Assembly (NCBI GenBank): GCA_026874595.1
Contig: CM049322.1
Coordinates: forward strand, 24,711,400 to 24,775,399
Direction: 5' to 3'
Length of the DNA: 64,000 bases
Origin: Sipunculus nudus
Lineage: Eukaryota > Annelida > Sipuncula > Golfingiida > Sipunculidae
The position numbers were made by a program, and so were the translations under genes. The first letter of the stretch is position 1. The number at the start of each line of letters is the position of its first letter. Below, piece by piece: positions 24,201 to 36,200 of the stretch. A model generated the notes under the pieces. It was not told the origin of the DNA. It did not search any database and saw only the letters and a program-made list of their open reading frames with translations.

Positions 24201-27200
24201 GTCCAAGCCTCGTCCCTCTTCATCCATCCCCGAGTTATCCTGTCCGACTTTGGTCGCTGCAGTATCTCGACTGGTGTCCTGTCAGACAGACAAGGAAGCC
24301 TATATCTAATGATGTCACTGACATGGTGTTTGTAAAAATCAAATATGCAAATCTTTTAACCTCTTATTAGAATGAATTATATGTTTATGTACATAATAAT
24401 ATTAATTACTTTTACAACGATTAATATAATCAGTATATTTTGTTCTACATGTATATAGTGTCAAATTTATAAATCATATAATTATTTAGCTCTAACAGCA
24501 TTTAAATTTCCGATTGCGTACAGCTGAAGTGCAAATACCATGTCGATTCTCCCATAGAACATAGAACAAGTTAAACTTGAACAAGTAACCAAGCGGAACA
24601 AGCAGCATTCTAGACATCAATTTTGTGCAGGTAAGTGTGTTGCTGACCAGAGTGAGTGTCTACAGCTTACCCCCCCCCCTCCCCCTTCCACTCTTTCCCC
24701 CTCGTAACACGGGTTACCCCACAGTGCGTGTGTCAGTGCAAGAACACCATGACTCAGAGAGACTTGTTTGATATTGTTCCTTAAGTGAACGTTAACGGTG
24801 GTGGGGGAGGAATTGAATAAAGCCTTGATATCAGACCGTGATGTGATGTTGGCCGGGTAGGGGTTGAGGGATTGGATGAGCGTTGTCGAGGAAGCTGACG
24901 CTTCGAGATGTCAGGTAGACCATAGGCCTGCAGGGGGCGTGACCAGCGTGCATCACGTGACTGAACCTTTAACCAGCAGTACTGGTTGAAATAACTGGCC
25001 CAGCGCCTATACTAGAAAATGCGTGAAGTAAAGGAGGACACCGTCTTGTGTGGCAGATCAGCATGGCCGCCTGGTGCACATGCAGTACCTTGGTCCTGGT
25101 GCAATAGCATTACACTGGACTTAAAGCTCACTAGCCCAATAAAATACCATGGTCACCAATCGTCACATCATAATGGTTTCAATATTGATGTACAGATGCC
25201 ACTGGGCTTATGTTGCCTACATTACTTTGTAAAAAGGCACGTAATTGCAACACGCCCCTATACAAATGCCTAATGAGAACCACGGTAGGCCTATATTGGA
25301 CACTACAGTGATGTCAGAATGAAAATGATAATGCAGTCATTAAATGGGCGGATATTATTTTTTTCAGTTATTTGAAAATGTATTCTGGGAAACTGTTGAC
25401 CAAACTAGCTGCTTGACGTAAGTATTATGACGGGGAAAGCAATTCCGTTTTTAAGCTGTAAAGTTTGTCTCGACTTATGCAGGCATAGCGGGTGTAGCCA
25501 CAGCTCGAAGACGTTGTGCACTCAGGCTGGGCGGGAGGGTGTGGCGGGAGGGTGTGCATTCAGGCTGGGCGGGAGGGTGTGCACTCAGGCTAGGCGGGAG
25601 GGTGTGGTGCCGTGGCTTCGGGTAACAGTGCTGACACACGGTGTTAATAACAAGAGACAAGGCCAGGTACAGTGAATCCTCAGAGTGGGAATCCTTGATT
25701 TGGCAAGGTTCACAAGGTTGGATCGCTACCCGTTTGATGCGTTTAGCCGGCCTGAAGCGAGCCACAAGTACCACGACCATAGTCACGATCAGGAGACCTC
25801 CACCCGCCACCCCGAAAACGATCCCATACAGCTCAGCTGAAACAACACGTAGACAACTTATCAGCAAAAAACATCCACCACACAGTCAGTTTAACCTCGA
25901 GCGGGCAGACGACGCCTACAACCCGCCCACAATCCCGTAAAACTCAGCTGAAACGACACAAAATATAAAAACAACTAATTAGCAATATAAATCCATCACT
26001 CAGTCAGTAATCTCGAGAGGGCGGAGGACGCCCACATCCCCGATGAAACGACACGTAGACATACAACACAACTAATTAGCAATACTACAATTAAGGAGGT
26101 TATACAAGTGTAACCTCATTAATTACAAAGGCAGTAACCTCGAGCGGGCGGGGGACGCTGACACTCCGCCCACGATCCCGTAAAGCTCAGTTGAAACAAA
26201 GTATACACAGTCATACAAATATTATGGCCCTCACATAGTAAGACACCATCACATAAAGATCAGCTGTAACGTTACATATCAAAGAACATATTTTGAAGTA
26301 TATATGAAGACGTGAGCTTGGTATATAAGTATGAGCGTACACACCGTCAGTGAGACGCTGTGAGCTTGGTATATAAGTATGAGCGAACATACCGTCAGTG
26401 AGACGCTGTGAGCTTGGTATATAAGTAGGAGCGTACATACCGTCAGTGAGACGCCGTGAGCTTGGTATATAAGTAGGAGCGTACATACCGTCAGTGAGAC
26501 GCCGTGAGCTTGGTATATAAGTATGAGCGTACATACCGTCAGTGAGACGCTGTGAGCTTGGTATATAAGTATGAGCGTACATACCGTCAGTGAGACGCTG
26601 TGAGCTTGGTATATAAGTATGAGCGTACATACCGTCAGTGAGACGCCGTGAGCTTGGTATATAAGTATGAGCGTACATACCGTCAGTGAGACGCTGTGAG
26701 CTTGGTATATAAGTTTGAGCGTACATACCGTCAGTGAAACGTTGCGGCTTTGTCGTAGATCCAGTCACGTGCCTGTCGGTGGTGGTGGCGTCCGGTGGCG
26801 GCGGGCTGCTCCGTGGACTTGTGGTTCGCTCACCTGTTATGGGAAGAAAACTAGAGAACCCAGTCAAAGAAACGTTTGTTTTGTTTTGTTTCGTGCTACT
26901 CAAAAGGCCTGGGGCGGAGGTGAACAGTCTGAACAAAGCCGTACTTGACTGAGCGGGGGAGGAAACAGGCACGGTCGTGACGTCATTGATTGTGGTCATT
27001 AAGGTAGTCGCACGACCTAAGTCAAACACACGCGGGTATGAAAACAGCAAACTCCAGCTTTTTAGGATTATCCTCAAGCAACAGGGATGACTGTGACTTT
27101 GATTTGCATGAATTTTCTTTTAAAACAGAAATGAAATCTGCCGCCACAAAGCAAACATTTGCAACCCACCGACCGGCACGAAAGGTTTCAAAGATCGTCA

Positions 27201-30200
27201 AAAATCCTGCTACCAGCAATGAAACTTTGGTTTTATATTACCCCAAACTGCATTAAATTTGTACCTCATAAGTATGTTTACAAAAATGAATAAATCGAGA
27301 GCCAAAATAATAATTAAAAATAGTTATAATACATAGAACAACGCAAAGATATTTAAAGCTTACATGTTCCGAGTGAAACATGTAAGCTTTACATGAAACC
27401 GAGTGGCCCCTTGACCCCCCGCCGTTACCACCTCCGCTTGCTTCGCAAGTGTATATATAATTTGTTAACCCCCTCCCACACACAAACATATGTATCGAAC
27501 ATGTCTGCGTACATTTATTTAACCCAGTTGTATGTATGCATGTATATATATATATGTGTGTGTGTGTGTATTTATATTTTCCCCCGGGGAAAAAATCCTT
27601 GATCCGCCCCATAAAACATACTTGAAACTCGAAGCTGAAATGGGAAGTCCTCCTCGGCAAAGATGTTACGGGCGACACATCTAGCGGGATGGTCGCCATC
27701 AAGGTCTGCCGTGACGTTAAGCCACATCCCCTCTATCACCAGCAGACCACCCGTGGTCTGAATCTCCCACCAGATTTCCGGTACCGGTCCTCCCCCGGCA
27801 GTACAGACAAGCCGGTCTCCGTGGTAGTACTGACTCCGGACGGGACTCACGGTCGTGTTGTATGGCTTTTCTGCAAGATTTGATCGATTTACGAAAGAGC
27901 TGGAGAACACATATACACCCAATAATTAAATATCACTATAGTGGTTTCTAAACCTCAGAAATATATATTAGGAATGATGTGGTTAAAAATGTCGATAAAT
28001 TAAAGTTTATCACGAAGCAATGATCTATATAAATCAGCCCTGTGAGCCTTTGTAATACTAATGGGCGTCATTATATTTGTCACCTCCCTCGGCCAGGCTG
28101 GCGTTACCTGGGCGGACCCTGCAGGTATGACTGAAGGGCAGAGTTCCATTCTGGTCGTCTTCTCCAGAGACGTACACGCCCTCTGGTGGAGAGGATAAGA
28201 ATACTTTGCACAGATATTCCTCTCCCATTATTACTTGTTGCTCACTGGTCACGTGGTCAAAACGTGCAGAACCCGGATCAGTATGGTTCTCCAGTGAAAG
28301 ATTACTTGCCCGGTGGCTCCAATCCATGGTGGGTGCCCAGGCCCCGGTATAGGACACAGAACAGAAGAAGCGGACCTGATATTCAGGCGCCGGAAAGGTC
28401 GTACTGGTGGCGTTGAAGTCCGGGGAGGTCTGATTGGACGGTACCAGCTCCTTAGTTATGCCACAGATCGGGTCATCTGCCAAAAAAAAATTAGTGTTCT
28501 ATGATTTCTATCAAAAGATTGAATAAGCTTGTGCTTGTCAACCCACAGGTTTAAAACATAAAATAGCATGCTGTGTAGCCACACAACATCCTGAAGTAGA
28601 CACCGGGATACACACCTCACACAACATCCTGAAGTAGACACCGGCCGGGATACACACACCACACAACATCCTGAAGTGGAAACCGGGATACACACACCAC
28701 ATAACACCCTGGTGTAGACAATGGAATACACACCTTACACAACATCCTGAAGTAGACACCTGGATACACACACCATATAACACCCTTGTGTAGACAATGG
28801 GATACACACACCGCACAAGATCCTGGTGTATACAGTGGGATACACACACCACACAACATTCTGGTGTAGACAGTGGGATACACACACACCACACAACATC
28901 CTGAAGTAGACACCGAGATACACACACCATATAACACCCTGGTGTAGACAATGGGATACACACACTGCACACGATCCTGGTGTAGACAATGGGATACACA
29001 CACCACACAACATTCTGGTGTAGTCAGTGCGACACACAAACCAAACAAAATCCTGGTGTAGACACCGGGATACACACAATTTAAACATCCTAGTGTAGAC
29101 ACTGGGATACACACCACACAACATCTTGCTGTAGACAATGGGATATACACACCACACAACATCCTTATGTAAACAGTGGGATACACACCACACAACATCC
29201 TGGTGTAGACACCGGATTACACACACCAGATAAAACCCTGGTGTAGACAATGGGATACGCACAAAATCCTGGTGTAAACACCGGGATACACACACCTTAC
29301 AACATCCTGAAGTAGACACCGGGATACACACCCAACACAACCTTCTGAAGTAGACAATGGAATACATACCACACATCATCCTTGTGTAAACAGTGGGATA
29401 CATATCACACAACATCCTGGTGTAAACAGTGGGATATAAACCACACAACATCCTGAAGTAGACACAGGGATACACACACCACACAACATCCTGGTGTAGA
29501 CACCGGGATACACACATCACACAACATCATGGTGTAGACAATGGAATACACACCTCACACAATATCCTGGAGTAGACACCAGGATACACACACCACATAA
29601 CACCCTGGTGTAGACAATGGAATACACACCTTACACAACATCCTGAAGTAGACACCTGGATACACACACCATATAACACCCTTGTGTAGACAATGGGATA
29701 CACACACCGCACAAGATCCTGGTGTATACAGTGGGATACACACACCACACAACATTCAGGTGTAGACAGTGGGATACACACACACCACACAACATCCTGA
29801 AGTAGACACCGAGATACACACACCATATAACACCCTGGTGTAGACAATGGGATACACACACTGCACACGATCCTGGTGTAGACAATGGGATACACACACC
29901 ACACAACATTCTGGTGTAGTCAGTGCGACACACACACCAAACAAAATCCTGGTGTAGACACCGGGATACACACAATTTAAACATCCTAGTGTAGACACTG
30001 GGATACACACCACACAACATCTTGCTGTAGACAATGGGATATACACACCACACAACATCCTTGTGTAAACAGTGGGATACACACCACACAACATCCTGGT
30101 GTAGACACCGGATTACACACACCAGATAAAACCCTGGTGTAGACAATGGGATACGCACAAAATCCTGGTGTAAACACCGGGATACACACACCTTACAACA

Positions 30201-33200
30201 TCCTGAAGTAGACACCGGGATACACACCCAACACAACCTTCTGAAGTAGACAATGGAATACATACCACACATCATCCTTGTGTAAACAGTGGGATACATA
30301 TCACACAACATCCTGGTGTAAACAGTGGGATATAAACCACACAACATCCTGAAGTAGACACAGGGATACACACACCACACAACATCCTGGTGTAGACACC
30401 GGGATACACACATTACACAACATCATGGTGTAGACAATGGAATACACACCTCACACAATATCCTGGAGTACACAAGGATACACACACCACATAACACCCT
30501 GGTGTAAACAATGGAATACACACACCACACAACATCCTGGTGTAGACGACGGGATACACACCACATAACACCCTGGTGTAGACAATGGGATACGCACAAA
30601 ATCTTGGTGTAAACACCGGGATACACACACCTTACAACATCCTGAAGTAGGCACCGGGATACACACCCAACACAACATCCTGAAGTAGACAATGGAATAC
30701 ATACGACACATCATCCTTGTGTAAACAGTGGGATACATATCACACAACATCCTGGTGTAAACAGTGGGATATAAACCACACAACATCCTGAAGTAGACAC
30801 CGGGATACACACACCACACAACATCCTGGTGTAGACACCGGGATACACACATCACACAACATCCTTGTGTAGACAATGGAATACACACCTCACACAATAT
30901 CCTGGTGTAGACACCAGGACACATAAACCACATAACACCCTAGTGTAAACAATGGAATACACACACCACACAACATCCTGGTGTAGACACCGGGATACAC
31001 ACCACATAACACCCTGGTGTAGACAATGGAATAAACACCGCACACAACATCCTGAAGCAGACACTGGGATACACACACCACATAACACCCTGGTGTAGAC
31101 AATGGAATACACACCTTACACAACATCCTGAAGTAGACACCTGGATACACACACCATATAACACCCTTGTGTAGACAATGGGATACACACACCGCACAAG
31201 ATCCTGGTGTATACAGTGGGATACACACACCACACAACATTCAGGTGTAGACAGTGGGATACACACACCACACAACATCCTGAAGTAGACACCGAGATAC
31301 ACCCAACATATAACACCCTGGTGTAGAAAATGGGATACACACACTGCACACGATCCTGGTGTAGACAATGGGATACACACACCACACAACATTCTGGTGT
31401 AGTCAGTGCGACACACACACCAAACAAAATCCTGGTGTAGACACCGGGATACACACAATTTAAACATCCTAGTGTAGACACTGGGATACACACCACACAA
31501 CATCTTGCTGTAGACAATGGGATATACACACCACACAACATCCTTGTGTAAACAGTGGGATATAAACCACACAACATCCTGAAGTAGACACCGGGATACA
31601 CACACCACACAACATCCTGGTGTAGACACCGGGATACACACATCACACAACATCCTTGTGTAGACAATGGAATACACACCTCACACAATATCCTGGTGTA
31701 GACACCAGGATACATAAACCACATAACACCCTGGTGTAAACAATGGAATACACACACCACACAACATCCTGGTGTAGACACCGGGATACACACCACATAA
31801 CACCCTGGTGTAGACAATGGAATAAACACCTCACACAACATCCTGAAGTAGACACCGGGATACACACACCACATAACACCCTGGTGTAGACAATGGAATA
31901 CACACCTTACACAACATCCTGAAGTAGACACCTGGATACACACACCATATAACACCCTTGTGTAGACAATGGGATACACACACCGCACAAGATCCTGGTG
32001 TATACAGTGGGATACACACACCACACAACATTCTGGTGTAGACAGTGGGATACACACACCATACAACATCCTGAAGTAGACACCGAGATACACACACCAT
32101 ATAACACCCTGGTGTAGACAATGGGATACACACACTGCACACGATCCTGGTGTAGACAATGGGATACACACACCACACAACATTCTGGTGTAGTCAGTGC
32201 GACACACACACCAAACAAAATCCTGGTGTAGACACCGGGATACACACAATTTAAACATCCTAGTGTAGACACTGGGATACACACCACACAACATCTTGTT
32301 GTAGACAATGGGATATACACACCACACAACATCCTTGTGTAAACAGTGGGATACACACCACACAACATCCTGGTGTAGACACCGGATTACACACACCAGA
32401 TAAAACCCTGGTGTAGACAATGGGATACGCACAAAATCCTGGTGTAAACACCGGGATACACACACCTTACAACATCCTGAAGTAGACACCGGGATACACA
32501 CCCAACACAACATCCTGAAGTAGACAATGAAATACATACCACACATCATCCTTGTGTAAACAGTGGGATACATATCACACAACATCCTGGTGTAAACAGT
32601 GGGATATAAACCACACAACATCCTGAAGTAGACACTGGGATACACACACCACACAACATCCTGGTGTAGACACCGGGATACAAACATCACACAACATCCT
32701 TGTGTAGACAATGGAATACACACCTCACACAATATCCTGGTGTAGACACCAGGATACATAAACCACATAACACCCTGGTGTAAACAATGGAATACACACA
32801 CCACACAACATCCTGGTGTAGACACCGGGATACACACCACATAACACCCTGGTGTAGACAATGGAATAAACACCTCACACAACATCCTGAAGTAGACACC
32901 GGGATACACACACCATACAACATCCTGGTGAAGACAATGGAATACACACACCACACATCATCCTTGTGTAGACACCGGGATACAAACCACACAACATCCT
33001 GGTGTAGACAAAAGGATTCACCCACCACACACCATCTTGGTGTAGACAATGGAATACACACACTATACAACATCCTGGTGTATACAGTGGGATGCACACA
33101 CCAAACCACACCACATCCTAGTGTATACATAGGGATTCACACCACACAACATCATGGTGTAGGCAAAGGGATACACACACCACACAACATCATGGCGTAG

Positions 33201-36200
33201 ACGCCGGGATACACACACCACACAACATCCTGAAGTAGACACCGGGATTCAAACCACACAACATCCTGGTGTAGATAATGGAATACACACACCATACATC
33301 ATCCTGGTGTAAACAGTGGAATGGACACACACCACACAACATCCTGGTGTAAACAGTGGGATACAAACCACACAACATCCTGGTGTAGACACCGGGATAC
33401 ACACACCACACAACATCCTGGTGTAGACAATGGAATACCCACACCACATAACACCCTGGTGTAAACACCGGGATACACACACCACACAACATCCTGGTGA
33501 AGACAATGGAATACACACACCATACATCATCCTGGTGTAAACAGTGGAATGGACACACACCACACAACATCCTGGTGTAAACAGTGGGATACAAACCACA
33601 CAACTTCCTGAAGTAGACACCGGGATACACACACCACACAACATCCTGGTGTAGACACCGGGATACACACATCACACAACATCCTGGTGTAGACAATGGA
33701 ATACACACACCACATAACACCCTGGTGTAAACACCGGGATACACACACCACACAACATCCGGGTGTAGACAATGCAATACACACCTCACACAACATCATG
33801 AAATAGACACCAGAATACACACACCACACAACATCCTGGTGTAGACAGCGGGATTAACACACCACACAACATCCTGAAGTGGAACACGGGATACACACAC
33901 CACATAACACCCTGGTGTAGACAATGGAATACACACCTCACGCATGATCCTGGTGTAGACACCAGGAAAAACATACCACAGAACATCCTGAAGTAGACAT
34001 CGGGATACACACACCACATAACATCCTGGTGTAGACAATGGAATACACACCTCACGCATGATCCTGGTGTAGACACCAGGAAAAACATACCACTGAACAT
34101 CCTGGTGTAGACACCGGGATACACACACCACATAACACCCTGGTGTAGACAATGGAATACACACCTTACACAACATCCTGAAGTAGACATCTGGATACAC
34201 ACACCATATAACACCCTTGTGTAGACAATGGGATACACACACCGCACAAGATCCTGGTGTAAACAGTGGAATGGACACACACCACACAACATCCTGGTGT
34301 ATACAGTGGGATACACACCACACAACATCCTAGTGTAAACAGTGGGATACACACCACACAACATCCTGGTGTAAACAGTGGGATACACACACCACAAAAC
34401 ATCCTGGTGTAAACAGAGGGATACACACCACACAACATCCTGGTGTATTCAGAAGGATTCACACCACACAACATCTTGGTGTAGACAAAGGGATACACGC
34501 ACCACACAACATCATGGCGTAGACAGTGGGATACACACATCACACAACATCCTAGTGTAGACAGTGGGATACACACCACACAACATTTCGAGTAGACACT
34601 GGGATACACACACCACACAACATCCTGGTGGCAATATAGCTGACTTTTGAAACTGAGACAGGTCTATCAAATCGCTTCCATGCTGTGCAATTTTTTCCAT
34701 ACTATCGACAAATGTGTAGTCGTTATTCATTAGGCCCAAGTGGTTTTATTTTTAATATTTTCTTCTTCAGAGTTGTCTATGGTTAAGTTGATGACTCTCC
34801 AAGACCAGTTGCTCAAGAGAACACGTGATAAAGTAAGGGTTTGACGGTATATTCCTGACATCCCTGATCATTAAGTTTACGGTGAACACAGTGTTATACT
34901 GGACGACTTTGTCCTCACCGTGCATGACGACAAGGAAGGCCCCTCGGAACTCCACTGGCCTCACCCTGCATGACGACAAGAAAGGCCCCTCGGAACTCTA
35001 CAGGACTCACCGTGCATGACGACAAGGAATGCTCCTCGGAACTCCACTAGACTCACCGTGCATGACGACAAGGAAGGCCCCTGGGAACTCTACTGGCCTC
35101 ATCGTGCATGACGACAAGGAAGGCCCCTCGGAACTCTACAGGACTCACCGTGCATGACGACAGGGAAGGTCCCTCGGAACTCTACTGGCCTCACCGTGCA
35201 TGACGACAGGGAAGGCCCCTCGGAACTCTTCTGGCCTCACCGTGCATGACGACAGGGAAGGCCCCTCGGAACTCTACTGGCCTCACCATGCATGACGACA
35301 AGGAAGGCCCCTCGGAACTCTACTGGCCTCACCGTGCATGACGACAAGGAAGGCCCCTCGGAACTCTACTGGCCTCACCGTGCATGACGACAAGGAAGGC
35401 CCCTTGGAACTCTACTGGACTCACCGTGCATGACGACAAGGAAGACCCCTGGGAACATTATTGGACTCACCGTGCATGACGACAAGGAAGGCCTCTCGGA
35501 AGTCTACAGGCCTCACCGTGCATGACGACAAGGAAGGCCCCTCGGAACTCCACTGGATTCACCGTGCATGACGACAAGGAAGGCCCCTCGGAACTCTACT
35601 GGACTCACCGTGCATGACGACAAGGAAGGCCCCTCGGAACTCTACTGGACTCACCGTCTATGACGACAAGGAAGGCCCCTAAGGAACTCTACTGGACTCA
35701 CCGTGCATGACGACAAGGAAGGCCCCTGGAACTGTTCTGAATCGACTCACCGTGCATGACGACAAGGAAGGCCCCTCGGAACTCTACTGAACTCACCGTG
35801 CATGACGACAAGGAAGGCCCCTCGGAACTCTACTGGACTCACCGTGCATGACGACAAGGAAGGCCCCTAAGGAACTCTACTGGACTCACCGTGCATGACG
35901 ACAAGAAAGGCCCCCGGAACTATTCTGGATCGACTCACCGTGCATGACGACAAGGAAGGTCTCTCGAAACTCTACTGAACTCACCGTGAATGACGACAAG
36001 GAAGGCCCCTCGGAAATATACTAGACTCACTGTGCATGACGACAAGGAAGGCCCCTAAGGAACTCTACTGGACTCACCGTGCATGACGACAAGGAAGGCC
36101 CCCGGAACTGTTCTAGATCGACTCACCGTGCATGACGACAAGGAAGGCCCCTCGGAACTCTACTGGACTCACCGTGCATGACGACAAGGAAGGCCCCTAA

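Noticed and set aside
26211-27077. A stand-alone 288-codon gene
   Set aside because: Better explained as the stalk exon plus its 48-bp donor array and flanking intron. The real coding part is bounded by good splice sites at 26833 and 26729.
27253-27702. 149-codon minus-strand frame in intron 5
   Set aside because: It mixes MITE, microsatellite and intron sequence and runs over the exon 5 border; no motif.
31116-32954. A 612-codon Cys-rich open frame on the minus strand
   Set aside because: It lies wholly inside the 36-38-bp array. The unit has no stop triplets on that strand, so all frames stay open by composition, and the frame cycles because the unit is not a multiple of 3.
34632-34739. 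Possible extra exon with protein-like composition
   Set aside because: No acceptor precedes it, and it is not needed for phase between exons 3 and 4.
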